Of a DNA stretch of 64,000 bases, positions 47,489 through 57,972 are shown piece after piece (within the stretch, counting starts at the first letter, position 1; each line of letters opens with the position of its first letter). The translations under genes were made by a program, and so were the position numbers. The notes under the pieces were generated by a model. It did not search any database. It was given only the letters and a program-made list of their open reading frames with translations, and had not been told where the DNA came from. The stretch spans positions 310,001-374,000 of the forward strand of contig NC_012862.1 of the NCBI RefSeq assembly GCF_000026945.1, in the 5' to 3' direction. Source of the DNA: Candida dubliniensis CD36 (taxonomy: Eukaryota; Ascomycota; Pichiomycetes; Serinales; Debaryomycetaceae).

Positions 47489-49207
47489 ATGGACTTCTCC
47501 ACAACAGCAGCAGTAGGAGTAGATATAGGAACTGGTTCAATTAGAGTGTATTATAATGAAACCCTCACCTCGTTGCCAATTACCACTGAAAATGATAAAT
47601 ACATCACCCAATCATCATTTGAAATATATTCAAAACTAATCCTGTTATTAAGTAGCCCCCCATTGGATTGGAATTTCGGGTCTATAAGCATAACAGCAAC
47701 ATGTTCAATGGTGGTATTATCCAAGATAATAATTAATGGGGAAACGTATTTAACACCATTTAGTTTGAGCAAATCTCATCCTAATAGCGATGTTTTGTTA
47801 TGGATGGATAATTCTGCCACTTTGCAATGTAATCAATTGAATGGGTATTTAACAGTGGCTAACAAAGATATACTAAATCTTTTGGGAGGCAAATTTGTTC
47901 CAGAATTAGGATTGCCCAAATTGAAAATGATAAATGACAACTTTGTTGAGGAAAATACTAGAGATGGAGATGGTAATTCCGATTTGGTGTGTTTTGAATT
48001 ATATGATTGGATAAGTTATTTGTTAAAAGTAGGAGGATTTAAAAACATTAATGCACATTTTAATGGTGATGATTATAGCGATGAAAAATTGATAATACCT
48101 TATATTCCTTCAAGACCGTTTGATTCGGGATATGCCATTGATGGGTCCATTAAAGGGTGGCCATATCAATTTCTACAAGAGATGGGTATAACTGTTGAAG
48201 TTGGGAGAAGTGAAAGTGGTATTGGGAATAGACTATTGCCAATTGGTACCCCTATTGGTAAAGTTGACAAATCAGATATAATTATAGGTCATGGTTGTAT
48301 CGATTGTTACAGTGGATTTATGAATATGTATCGGCTGTTACCATCAGATAAGGGTTCTACGTTTTCAACAGTTTCGATGATTGCTGGAACTTCCACATGT
48401 TTTATATACTCTACTGAGACACTAATGGAAGACACTAATAGAAATTGGGCTGCGGCCCCAAGTTATATTCCAACTGTTTGGGGACCCGTAGAAATTGGTA
48501 AATCAGGACTTTATTTATATGAATTCGGCCAACCAGCTACAGGCAAGTTATTCGAAGAGTTTTTAACAATTGGATTTGTTCAATTGGAGCAAGAGACTAA
48601 AAATTTGGAATTGAAACATCATAAACCAATCCATGAGTTGATTAAAGGTTATTTTTACTATGGTGATGTTTATGGGAATAGAAATCCATATAGTGACCCT
48701 AAAATGTCGCAAATGATCATAGACAATAATAACGACATATTACCTAATGTTATTACAACAAATAATCAAAATGGAGAATCTGCAAATGTACTACCACAAG
48801 TAATAAAGTACATTCTAATACTTGAATTTCTTGTGTTCCAAACAAAACAATTGTTGGAACCCTTGTCGGATGTTTCTCAAATTATCATAAATGGGTCGCA
48901 AAGTAAGAATACCAGGTTTTTGAAATTATTATCTACAGTTACAGGATTACCAATTGTAATTGCTAAGAATGCGGTTGCTCGAGGTGCTCATTTGATGGCA
49001 CTAATTGGCAAGCTATGTTCACTCGGTTGGAATTACGATGATGCGTTTGATCAAGTAATCCAAAGTAATAATGATGAATGTGTTGGCAATAATGATATTG
49101 TTGATGTCAGGGAGGATTATTACCAGCTATTAATGACAAAGTATGAAATATTTAAAGACATGGCAAGCGCTCAACAAAGATATCGTAAACTTATGGGTGA
49201 TATCTAA
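47489..49207 (+). CDS. FGGY-family carbohydrate kinase (YDR109C/MPA43-like)
   Basis: This 572-residue sugar kinase belongs to the D-ribulokinase-like branch of FGGY proteins. The ATP-phosphate loop is GVDIGTGSIRVYY (10-22). Family segments follow: ATCSMVVL (70-77), LLWMDNSA (103-110), PELGLPKLK, GHGCIDCYSGF with the likely catalytic Asp272, IAGTSTCF (298-305), WGPVEIGKSGLYLYEFGQPATG, YGDVYGNRNPYSDP, TGLPIVI, and the C-terminal KYEIFKDMASAQQRYRKLM. Where relatives have WMDHRA this protein has WMDNSA. In the animal homologue FGGY the substrate is D-ribulose; whether this enzyme uses ribulose or another ketose cannot be read from the sequence. Confidence 0.85.
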   Translation: MDFSTTAAVGVDIGTGSIRVYYNETLTSLPITTENDKYITQSSFEIYSKLILLLSSPPLDWNFGSISITATCSMVVLSKIIINGETYLTPFSLSKSHPNSDVLLWMDNSATLQCNQLNGYLTVANKDILNLLGGKFVPELGLPKLKMINDNFVEENTRDGDGNSDLVCFELYDWISYLLKVGGFKNINAHFNGDDYSDEKLIIPYIPSRPFDSGYAIDGSIKGWPYQFLQEMGITVEVGRSESGIGNRLLPIGTPIGKVDKSDIIIGHGCIDCYSGFMNMYRLLPSDKGSTFSTVSMIAGTSTCFIYSTETLMEDTNRNWAAAPSYIPTVWGPVEIGKSGLYLYEFGQPATGKLFEEFLTIGFVQLEQETKNLELKHHKPIHELIKGYFYYGDVYGNRNPYSDPKMSQMIIDNNNDILPNVITTNNQNGESANVLPQVIKYILILEFLVFQTKQLLEPLSDVSQIIINGSQSKNTRFLKLLSTVTGLPIVIAKNAVARGAHLMALIGKLCSLGWNYDDAFDQVIQSNNDECVGNNDIVDVREDYYQLLMTKYEIFKDMASAQQRYRKLMGDI

Positions 49208-49862
49208 CTTCTGGTGTGAGAGAAAAAGGTGGTATCAGTTTAGAGTAGTTATAGATGTTAATGCAAAACAATAGATTTTTTCAGGTAAAAAGTTTTCCAG
49301 TATCAATGAGATATGTAGAGTAAAAGAAGATAAATTATTAAATGAGTAAATCAAAAATGATCCAAGTACTAAGACATCCAATGGGGCTTACTATTTAATT
49401 CAGGAAATTATCTTCTAGTAAGCTCATCATGTTAGTGATTAGTTCTAAACGGCCGCCCCAAATATCAACAATCAGTGAATCACCGACTTCCGTATAACCC
49501 AATAGAACTCTAAATGAGTAACTTGGACGACACAACAAAAAGTTCACAGTCTAGATGGTCTTGGAGATTGTATAGATTTCTTCTTTATTGTCTGTTTTGG
49601 TTCCCCACGGTTGTCGGACCTTTTTCAATCTGAAGTTTCTCGTAAATTTTACTGCGCGAGTCTAGAAAATAAAACAACAGCAACGCAAAAAAAAGGAAGG
49701 TGGTAGTATAATTCCTCTACCAGTCAGTTACTACCCTTTGGCACATCGTACATAATCATACATCCGGCAACCCCTTACTAACAAGTATTAGAATTCCGTT
49801 GTTTGTTTCTATTTATAGAGCTATATGTTCTCTAAAACTGGTATTACCCACAGGATCTGGCA
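49208..49862. promoter_or_regulatory. ZCF7 upstream region
   Basis: This 655 bp stretch lies between tandem genes, with a GC-rich ACGGCCGCCCC near 49449. No further gene is seen. Confidence 0.4.
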
Positions 49863-52800
49863 ATGAATAATAACAATTTTATTTTTAATAGCGGGGATAA
49901 CAACAACAATGATGACAGTAACTACTACTCCCAAGCAAATAACAGTGGCCATCTTCTACCACTTGTTCAGGGAGATTCAATGTCAACATTTAATTCAACA
50001 TCTCCCACATCGTCTATATCCCCATCCAACAACAATACAGGTTTGAACAATAACCAGAGTCAAGTATCTTCGGAATCAGTACTATCGAATTTTTTCCACA
50101 CGACAAATAATTCAAATCCCTCGCTTACAAAATTAACCAATCGGCATACGACTTCAAAGAAGCCAAAACGAAAGAGAGCTACAAACATTAGAGCATGCGA
50201 TACTTGTGCTGCCAAAAAAGTAAAGTGTGATGCAAACAGACCGTGTGGCCAATGTCGGGCAAACAACCTAGACTGTACTCATACCAGAGAACGCAAAAAA
50301 ACAGGTCCAAAGACTCCTACACAAAAGGCTCTAGAATCGATCAATAATCTAACTGAAGTGATTGAAATAAATGCCAATGGGAAAAGAAGAAATTTATCCA
50401 GAACTGGTTCAAACAATTCCGCCGTTACCCGATGTTCATCTAATGAATTAACTCATGATCGTACAGAAACAGAGAATTCTAACCAACCCTTGTCATCTAG
50501 AAATTCTGCATCGCCACCAATATCTACCGGAAGCTCAATAAGACAATTCAATACATCAAGGCAAATTTCTGGGAATAATGGTAATGGAGACACAAATGAA
50601 ACAAATAATAACAATAACATACATCAACAAACCTTAGAACAACTACAAGGAAAATTGTCTATAAACGATACAAGTACTACAAAAAGCGGAAAATTTGCAG
50701 CTTCTATACCTTCTGCTACAACTATTGAAGATTATATTGTCACTCCTTTTCATCTTATGGAGAATATAAATCTAATTGGGGAAGAACCATCAATTCATGA
50801 ACTAGTTAGACCGTTGACTGTTGATTCAGTTATTTTGAATTATGGTCGATTAGTTGAATTTTTAGTGTCCAATTATCCAGATTCAGGGGACGGCAATTAT
50901 CAAAACAATCCACGTTACCAAGAATTAAACCTTATTAATCATCACGATAATTCTTTATACCTATCTACATTGTTAATAATCCTAACTTTGAATCAAATTA
51001 TTGCTGAAGTTCTTATCAAATTGAAAAAACAAAAATTCAAGAAATTTGTTCGATATCCTAAAAAGTACTTATTGTCCCGACCATTTAAGAACTTCAAAAA
51101 TTTGTGTCATTTTAAAGTGTTAGAGATATTTACATTGATTGAGAAAAATTTTATTGTTCCACCGGTAATTCCCCAAAATAGGGCACACAGACCTAGTTTT
51201 GCTAGTAGCAACAATACTGGTAGTAATGAAGTGCATACCTCCACAATTGTCACCAACAATCACAACAACAACAATAATAATGGACAAACCCATTCATTTA
51301 TGCACTTGACTCATTACCAGATATATTATAATTTGTCGTTGTCAAGTATTCAATTATGTAACTATTACCATATCTTGAATTTAACCAACACTTTAAATTA
51401 TACAAATCTGAATGAGTATAATTACGGAAACGAAGCGCAAGAACACCAAAAAATTTTGTACATGCACCGAGCAATTACTTATTTTCAATTAATAAATTTT
51501 AGAAATAGTGACGTAATAGACCTTGTTCAGGAGTTATATGAGTTATTATACAGTTGTGAGCGGTATTATGTTGTTATGTCGTCACATAATTATAACATCA
51601 ATGTAACAAGAAACAATGACATTATTTTGCAATTACGTTCAAACAAGTACAAAGGTACAAATTATACCTACGAATTGATGAGATTCTTAGATTCAAAACA
51701 AATGATTGATGAATTATGTTATAAATCCAATTTCAATGTTTTATTAAATTATACAAAACCAGTTTCTGGTTATTTTGAATTGAAAACAGCGATCGACAAA
51801 CTAAATGCAATTGAGCCAATACACAAAATAATCCATAATATTGTATTGTTTAAATTGTTACTCATTAAACCATTGAATTTTGTCGAAACTAAGCATGAGA
51901 TTGTTACAATTATTAGAAACTTGAATTTGCTATTAGAAGAGAATGACAGTGATACTTTTAAAGTAAAAATTTCCAATTATCAAATAATACAACCAATGTT
52001 ACATTGCTTAAAGAGTTTTCTTGAAATTAAACAAGTTGAAGTCAAAATTGGTACTCCACAATTAGATTTGCTGGACCAAGTTTTGTTAGTTCAATTTAGT
52101 GAAAATTTGATTTTACATTTCCCATTTTTCAATAATATCAATAAATTGATTAGAGCACATAAAATTTTGAATAACTGGTTCCTCAATTTGAGTGAAATTA
52201 AGAAAGATGAATTGGAGGTACAAAATGAAAAGAGTCAACAACAGCCCAAACCTCAGCTGTTCGAACAACCGATTGAGCCACCACCACAACAGCAGACACA
52301 AGAACAGCAACAACTGGCACTGCATAATTTGGAAAATGATTTACAGAACCAAATATTTACTCCGACTTCCAATAGTTTTCTGATGAATATCCCAATGCAC
52401 AATGCGGTTCTGCAAATGTCGCCCAATTTAAGCCAGGTATCTCTGCAACAGAAAATTGCCAGCCAGATAAATTTGAATGAATTATTAAGAGATCTTAATG
52501 GCACACCGTCATCAACTACAGATTTTATTAATCAATACAGCACTTATAATATTCCTGACAACTTGGTGAATGCAATTTCAAATTCAATAACTCAACATCA
52601 AGCAGATGACGAAGAAGAGGAAGTGATAGATAATGATGATGAAGACGACGACGACGACAACGATCAAGACCAATTCTTTTCCATTGTGCCTCAAAATCAA
52701 CATGGCCACAAATTTGCCAATCTCCAAACCCCTCAGCCAGTTTCCAATTTGGGTTCCAGTGGGGTACGGTTAAATAATGGTTCAGTTTCAACTGCAACAC

Positions 52801-52967
52801 CACCAGGCGCTACTAGTAGCGGTGGTGGCAACAATACTGGCAGCTTCCTTTCATTATTCAATGCTACTAATTTTGTGGATGACCAAACTGATGGTACTAA
52901 TGGTGCTGCTGGTATGGGAAATAGTTTTTTCAACTTGTATCAGTTGAATAATTTACCCGAAAAGTAA
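49863..52967 (+). CDS. ZCF7: Zn(II)2Cys6 zinc-cluster transcription factor
   Basis: This 1034-residue fungal regulator has a binuclear zinc cluster C112-X2-C115-X6-C122-X5-C128-X2-C131-X6-C138, preceded by a basic KKPKRKRATNIR and followed by RERKKTGPKTP. That linker recalls maltose/sugar-type regulators, but targets cannot be inferred. N-terminal and middle regions are Asn/Ser-rich. A fungal TF middle homology region (about 290-790) is hydrophobic and helical (EDYIVTPFHLMENINLIGE, HLTHYQIYYNLSLSSIQLCN). The C-terminus has Gln-rich and Asp/Glu-rich stretches suited to activation. The symbol rests on recalled Candida gene order next to PRP43 and PPH21. Confidence 0.85.
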   Translation: MNNNNFIFNSGDNNNNDDSNYYSQANNSGHLLPLVQGDSMSTFNSTSPTSSISPSNNNTGLNNNQSQVSSESVLSNFFHTTNNSNPSLTKLTNRHTTSKKPKRKRATNIRACDTCAAKKVKCDANRPCGQCRANNLDCTHTRERKKTGPKTPTQKALESINNLTEVIEINANGKRRNLSRTGSNNSAVTRCSSNELTHDRTETENSNQPLSSRNSASPPISTGSSIRQFNTSRQISGNNGNGDTNETNNNNNIHQQTLEQLQGKLSINDTSTTKSGKFAASIPSATTIEDYIVTPFHLMENINLIGEEPSIHELVRPLTVDSVILNYGRLVEFLVSNYPDSGDGNYQNNPRYQELNLINHHDNSLYLSTLLIILTLNQIIAEVLIKLKKQKFKKFVRYPKKYLLSRPFKNFKNLCHFKVLEIFTLIEKNFIVPPVIPQNRAHRPSFASSNNTGSNEVHTSTIVTNNHNNNNNNGQTHSFMHLTHYQIYYNLSLSSIQLCNYYHILNLTNTLNYTNLNEYNYGNEAQEHQKILYMHRAITYFQLINFRNSDVIDLVQELYELLYSCERYYVVMSSHNYNINVTRNNDIILQLRSNKYKGTNYTYELMRFLDSKQMIDELCYKSNFNVLLNYTKPVSGYFELKTAIDKLNAIEPIHKIIHNIVLFKLLLIKPLNFVETKHEIVTIIRNLNLLLEENDSDTFKVKISNYQIIQPMLHCLKSFLEIKQVEVKIGTPQLDLLDQVLLVQFSENLILHFPFFNNINKLIRAHKILNNWFLNLSEIKKDELEVQNEKSQQQPKPQLFEQPIEPPPQQQTQEQQQLALHNLENDLQNQIFTPTSNSFLMNIPMHNAVLQMSPNLSQVSLQQKIASQINLNELLRDLNGTPSSTTDFINQYSTYNIPDNLVNAISNSITQHQADDEEEEVIDNDDEDDDDDNDQDQFFSIVPQNQHGHKFANLQTPQPVSNLGSSGVRLNNGSVSTATPPGATSSGGGNNTGSFLSLFNATNFVDDQTDGTNGAAGMGNSFFNLYQLNNLPEK

Positions 52968-53794
52968 TCGCAATGATTATGATGTTAATCACGTAACTTC
53001 ACAAGAGTATTTGTACATGTATAGAGATGATTTTAATGAATATTTCTTTATTATGCGTTGATAATGAATTGATGTGAGCAGGGAAAGTAGTTAGATTAGA
53101 TTGGTGGAAGTGGTTTGTTCGGCTATGATGTCATAGTGTTGTCTCATTTGGTCTAGAAAAAGAGATAATTTGCAGTAGACAACTGAAGTTCGAAAAGGAA
53201 AGAATAGCTCGATAAGAGTTCATATAATCCAATCATCAGATAATGAACAAGCAGGTTGACAGTAAGTGATGTACATGGCCAGTAGAGAGAGACTCTCATC
53301 CTATGTAACAGCAAATCCTACTCTTTTGATTTGCCAAAAGCTGTCAAAGAAAAAAAAACGTAAACAAATTGTTTTCCTCTGGCCAGAATTTCTTCAATGC
53401 TCGTGCCACATCATTGGAATAAGCCGGGTTGCAAGAAGTGGTGGCAGCAACTTGGACCAAAATGAAGAAAAGAAAGAAAAAAAAAAAAAAAAACAAAGGG
53501 GAGCAAAGGGAACATTATAATAATAAAAAGTGAGTAGGCAAAAAAAAAAAAAAAACAAGAAAAAGCAAAAAAAGGAAAAAAAGAAAAAATAGAGAGAAAA
53601 AAAAAATCAACAACTTTCCAACGAACAAAATCAGGGCAAAAAAAAAGGACAACCTTTTATTGTTAGAATCTTTTCATTATTAATTTACTCTTACACCTTT
53701 TTTTTTTTTTCCTTCCTTCCTCCTTCTGGTCTATTGATTCATATACATATAAACATCCACATTTACATAAGTATACTTGCATTCATAAACAATA
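52968..53794. promoter_or_regulatory. PPH21 upstream region with A-rich tract
   Basis: This 827 bp stretch lies between tandem genes. From about 53460 to 53650 the plus strand is overwhelmingly A with some G, including several runs of nine or more A. A T-tract at 53698-53711 follows. Such tracts exclude nucleosomes and commonly mark promoters in this genome. No gene is seen. Confidence 0.5.
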
Positions 53795-54883
53795 ATGGAT
53801 TTAGATACAGATGTGCCAATGGAAGACGTTGAGGAACAGCAACAACACGAGCAACACGAACAATCTATTTCGAAACAACCACCTACAAAATCATTGACCA
53901 CTCTTCAAGGCACAGGTGCCACTGCAACTTCATCAGCACAACAACAAAGAAAAGATCTAGACGGATCATCAATTAATCAATTAGATGTATGGATTGAAAA
54001 ATTGTCAAAATGTGAGCCACTTTCCGAGACCGATGTCAAGAAATTATGTGATATGGCAGTTGAGGTGTTACAATTTGAAGAAAATGTCCAACCAGTGCAA
54101 GTACCAGTGACAATATGTGGTGATGTCCATGGTCAATTCCATGATTTGATGGAGTTGTTTAAAATTGGTGGACCTTGTCCGGACACCAATTATTTGTTCA
54201 TGGGAGATTACGTTGATCGTGGATATTATTCAGTTGAAACTGTATCGTATTTGGTTTGTATGAAGGTGAGATTTCCAAACAGAATTACTATTTTGAGAGG
54301 GAACCACGAATCAAGACAGATCACACAAGTTTACGGGTTTTACGATGAGTGTTTAAGAAAATACGGATCAGCCACTGTTTGGAAGTTGTTTACTGATTTA
54401 TTTGATTACTTCCCGATAACTGCCTTGGTTGACAATAAGGTGTTTTGTTTGCATGGTGGGTTATCTCCAATGATTGAAACTATTGATCAGGTGAGAGAAT
54501 TGAACAGAATTCAAGAGGTTCCTCATGAGGGACCAATGTGTGATTTATTGTGGTCGGATCCAGATGACAGAGGTGGCTGGGGTATTTCTCCAAGAGGAGC
54601 TGGTTTTACTTTTGGTCAAGACATTTCCGAGCAATTCAACCACACAAATGATTTAAGTCTTATTGCTAGAGCCCATCAATTGGTGATGGAAGGGTTTAGT
54701 TGGTCTCATCAAGAGAATGTTGTCACGATATTTTCAGCTCCAAACTATTGTTATAGATGTGGTAATCAGGCTGCAATCATGGAAGTTGATGAACAACATA
54801 ATAGACAATTTTTACAATATGACCCAAGCGTTAGACCAGGAGAACCTACAGTAACAAGGAAGACTCCTGATTATTTCTTATGA
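53795..54883 (+). CDS. PPH21: Protein phosphatase 2A catalytic subunit
   Basis: This 362-residue Ser/Thr phosphatase has the PP2A catalytic core with a fungal N-terminal extension (about 55 residues, Gln/Glu-rich). Metal-site motifs are [16 protein letters not shown] and [29 protein letters not shown] and [12 protein letters not shown] follow. The C-terminal TPDYFL is the methylation and phosphorylation tail that controls regulatory-subunit binding. The start [12 protein letters not shown] matches yeast Pph21. It acts with A and B subunits in cell-cycle, TOR and morphogenesis control. Confidence 0.96.
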   Translation: MDLDTDVPMEDVEEQQQHEQHEQSISKQPPTKSLTTLQGTGATATSSAQQQRKDLDGSSINQLDVWIEKLSKCEPLSETDVKKLCDMAVEVLQFEENVQPVQVPVTICGDVHGQFHDLMELFKIGGPCPDTNYLFMGDYVDRGYYSVETVSYLVCMKVRFPNRITILRGNHESRQITQVYGFYDECLRKYGSATVWKLFTDLFDYFPITALVDNKVFCLHGGLSPMIETIDQVRELNRIQEVPHEGPMCDLLWSDPDDRGGWGISPRGAGFTFGQDISEQFNHTNDLSLIARAHQLVMEGFSWSHQENVVTIFSAPNYCYRCGNQAAIMEVDEQHNRQFLQYDPSVRPGEPTVTRKTPDYFL

Positions 54884-55560
54884 TGTTTTACACTAATTAA
54901 TTACTTTCTGTTATTTTTTTTTTTTTAGTTTTTATTTAAAAATCCAAACGTGTGCTATTACTCCCACAATATTATTTCTAGTATTATTATTATTATCATC
55001 ATCATTTACATCTATATACTATAAATATGTTGACGCCTATATCTTTTTTCATTTTCTGGCTTGCTTTATTGATTTTTTTTATTATTATTACTATGAGTTA
55101 TTTGGTATTAGCCACTGTTCATTCTTCTTTTTTTTATTTTTAGTTGTATAAATTCAGTTAATGCTTGTTTTTTGATGTTTTGTTTTCATAATTGGTTAGC
55201 CGTTTGAATCTTGGAATTTGAAATTCCCCATTCTTATTAACCACTCGTTTCTATAATATGCACTTCTAGTTGATGCCGATTTCTGTCAAACGTATGGGCT
55301 CTATTTAACAATTTGATAAACTCTCATAACCGCACGCGACATGTTCTGACGACATTAATATGAGCGACATATTGTTTGGGATTATTTTTCCAGCCAACCA
55401 GAGACAACAAAATTTATATTATGAGAGAGAAAAAAAAAAAATTGCACCAAATAAGAAAACGACAATTTACTGTTTTATTTATTTAGTTACGTTTCAAGAA
55501 CAACTTTCAATTGCATCTATTCCATATATCAAACCCACACATCCACTTTTGCATATCACA
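54884..55560. promoter_or_regulatory. PPH21 3' region and NDUFA9-like gene promoter
   Basis: This 677 bp stretch is AT-rich with T tracts and a short ATT/ATC repeat near 54980-55007. The downstream frame is open from an ATG at 55360, but this part does not look coding (see rejected items). Confidence 0.4.
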
Positions 55561-56721
55561 ATGTTGAAGGTATCAGCAAGACCAATAAGTAGATCAATAG
55601 GAGTATCATCCAGAAGATCTGTCTACACATCTGTCCTAGAATCCGATATCAATATTACCAAAAATGGTAAAGTCAATCTTGGTGTAGGTGCTGGCGGTCG
55701 TTCTTCCAGAACCGGGTACACAGCCACTGTATTTGGTGCATCTGGTTTTTTGGGCCGTTATGTAACCTCCAAATTGGCTAGACATGGTACTACCACCATT
55801 GTTCCATTCAGAGATGACATGAAGAAAAGATTTTTGAAAGTCACTGGTGATTTGGGTGTTGTCAATTTTGTTGAAATTGATGCTCGTAATTTACAAAGTA
55901 TTGAAGATTCGGTGGCCCATTCAGATATTGTCATCAATTGTATTGGTGTTGATTACGATACCAAAAACTTCAAAATGGCCGATATTAACATTGCCTTGGC
56001 TGAAAGAATTGCCGAAGCCACGAAAAAGGCCAATGTACCTCGTTACATTCATGTCTCATCCTATAATGCTGATCCAAAATCGGAATCGGTATTTTATGCC
56101 ACAAAAGGTATTGGTGAACAAGTTGTTAGAGACATCATTCCAGACTCCACTATTGTAAGACCTGCACCAATGTTTGGTAGAGAAGATTCATTATTAAACT
56201 ATTTGGGACCAAAAGTCAAGATGTGGACTCCAAACAAAAATGCTAAAGAAGTTTGGCCCGTATATGTTTTGGATGTTGCTAAAGCTCTTGAGAAAATTGC
56301 TTATGATGATTCTACTGCTGGTCAAACATTTGAATTATACGGCCCAGAAAAAGTCACTTTCCAAGAAATCAGAAATATGATCCATGGTATAACTGAAAAT
56401 TACGCTCAAGTGGGTCCATGGTCATATCAATTTGCTGATTACGCTATACCATTACCATTAGCTAAAGCTATTGCCAAAGTTCAGCAATTGGTATGGTGGA
56501 ATTTAACTAACCCAGATCAAGTTCAAAGACTCGTCATAAACCAAAAAATTGATCCAAATGCCAAAACTTTCCAAGATTTGGGTATTGATGATTTGACTAG
56601 ATTGCCAGATGTGTTATTCAGTTATGTCAAACAATGGAGACATCCATTAATTGCTCAAAAGGGGGCTCCAGGTAAGAAAGCATTAGAAAGATTAAGAGAC
56701 GTCCAACATTTCACTCCATAG
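55561..56721 (+). CDS. Complex I 39/40 kDa subunit (NDUFA9-like), mitochondrial
   Basis: This 386-residue protein belongs to the atypical short-chain dehydrogenase/reductase subunit of complex I (Neurospora 40 kDa, mammalian NDUFA9), which binds NADPH for stability. I chose the ATG at 55561, which begins a typical presequence (MLKVSARPISRSIGVSSRRS). The nucleotide-binding GASGFLGRYV is at 59-68. YIHVSSYNADPKS, YATKGIGEQVVRD, IVRPAPMFGREDSLLNY and the C-terminal VKQWRHPL are family features. An ATG 201 bp upstream is in frame but adds sequence with no targeting character. Together with ALI1 it shows a complex I-bearing yeast. Confidence 0.9.
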   Translation: MLKVSARPISRSIGVSSRRSVYTSVLESDINITKNGKVNLGVGAGGRSSRTGYTATVFGASGFLGRYVTSKLARHGTTTIVPFRDDMKKRFLKVTGDLGVVNFVEIDARNLQSIEDSVAHSDIVINCIGVDYDTKNFKMADINIALAERIAEATKKANVPRYIHVSSYNADPKSESVFYATKGIGEQVVRDIIPDSTIVRPAPMFGREDSLLNYLGPKVKMWTPNKNAKEVWPVYVLDVAKALEKIAYDDSTAGQTFELYGPEKVTFQEIRNMIHGITENYAQVGPWSYQFADYAIPLPLAKAIAKVQQLVWWNLTNPDQVQRLVINQKIDPNAKTFQDLGIDDLTRLPDVLFSYVKQWRHPLIAQKGAPGKKALERLRDVQHFTP

Positions 56722-57002
56722 ATGGTAGGATTATTTATAGTTTAAGTAAAGTTTTTTATAAAAAATGTATTCAGTAAAATAATAGCACTAAAGGAAACAG
56801 GAAATGATCGAAATAAAGTGTTCATATAGGTTCTGGAGATCTCCGAAGTTTAGACAACACCAAAAAAAAAAAAAAAAAGACCAACTCCTATATAAAGACA
56901 AGAAGATAACCTTCATTCTAAGCACCCTTTATATCAGAAAGTTTTACTTCTTTTGGTATCTCCAAAAGGTGACGATAATTTTTTTTTTTACATTTAATTA
57001 AT

Positions 57003-57563
57003 ATGGCATTACCCACAATCCAATCTTTCAAAAAACTGTCATCAGAAGATAAAAGACAAGTGCTTGATCACTTGTTTGAACCATGTAATACATTATCCAA
57101 TTTTGTATTCATAAAAGTCCTCCATCAACAATACAATACATACCCAGAGTTTATCAACATTGTCAGAAAAGAGCTACTTGAATTTTTGAAACAAAGTGAA
57201 ACTTTCCAATCTCAATATCAAGGTGAAATAAACCCGGTGATAAATGAAATTATTTCGGCCCACCCCAGATTAGGTGAACCTAAAAAGGAAACCCTTTCAG
57301 TGCATTCAAATAATGAACAGAAAACTTTGAATAGTGACCCTGAGATTATCAAGAAATTGAAAGAATTAAATGCTGCTTATGAAAAGACATTTCCTGGATT
57401 ACGTTATGTTGTTTTTGTCAATGGTAGAACTAGACATGAAATAATGGATAATATACAAAAAAGAATTGATCGAAATGATATAAAGTTGGAAAGAGTAGAA
57501 GCTTTTAATGCTATGTGTGATATTGCATTAGATAGAGCTAATAAATTAGGTATTAAATTGTAA
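57003..57563 (+). CDS. OHCU decarboxylase (ureide pathway)
   Basis: This 186-residue protein matches 2-oxo-4-hydroxy-4-carboxy-5-ureidoimidazoline decarboxylase, which acts after uricase and HIU hydrolase to give S-allantoin. Signature segments are FEPCNTLSNF, ISAHPRLGEPK with the catalytic His87, and LNAAYEKTFPGLRYVVFVNGRTR with the substrate-binding loop, followed by the HEIMDNIQKRI helix. Saccharomyces lacks this enzyme. Animal relatives often end in a peroxisomal signal; here the tail is IKL, not a canonical PTS1. No other purine-catabolic gene is adjacent. Confidence 0.9.
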   Translation: MALPTIQSFKKLSSEDKRQVLDHLFEPCNTLSNFVFIKVLHQQYNTYPEFINIVRKELLEFLKQSETFQSQYQGEINPVINEIISAHPRLGEPKKETLSVHSNNEQKTLNSDPEIIKKLKELNAAYEKTFPGLRYVVFVNGRTRHEIMDNIQKRIDRNDIKLERVEAFNAMCDIALDRANKLGIKL

Positions 57564-57972
57564 AAAAAAAATAATGTGTAGAAGAATATTGAATAGATAA
57601 TATATGAAGCTAATCTTATCAGGAGAAAAGAAAAGGTTGGGTGGTGGTGGTGGTGGTGACAGGCAAAGGAATCTCAATAAATAAATGTCACATAAGACAC
57701 GACTCCTATCTATCTCTATGGCACCAATATTAATTATTATTTTAACTTTTGTTCTGTTAGCTTACACAATAGATTAAGTTCGACAATGTGCGAAGAAGAA
57801 GAAAAATCGATTATGAAGTGAAATGAAATTTTTGTTCGCTGACCACAGGAAAATTAAATTACTCCTCTTACAACCAGACGTTTTCAAATTATCCATTAAT
57901 TAATTCTTCAGCTTCTGTAAACTAATTATATTTTTTTGTTTATTTATTTAATTTAATACATCAATTTTTACA
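57564..57972. promoter_or_regulatory. VMA1 upstream region
   Basis: This 409 bp stretch carries a GGT trinucleotide run near 57638-57658 and an AT-rich leader. No gene is seen. Confidence 0.4.

Noticed and set aside
55360..55560. 67-codon N-terminal extension of the NDUFA9-like gene
   Set aside because: The extension has no targeting character and crosses an A tract; the ATG at 55561 begins a typical mitochondrial presequence.
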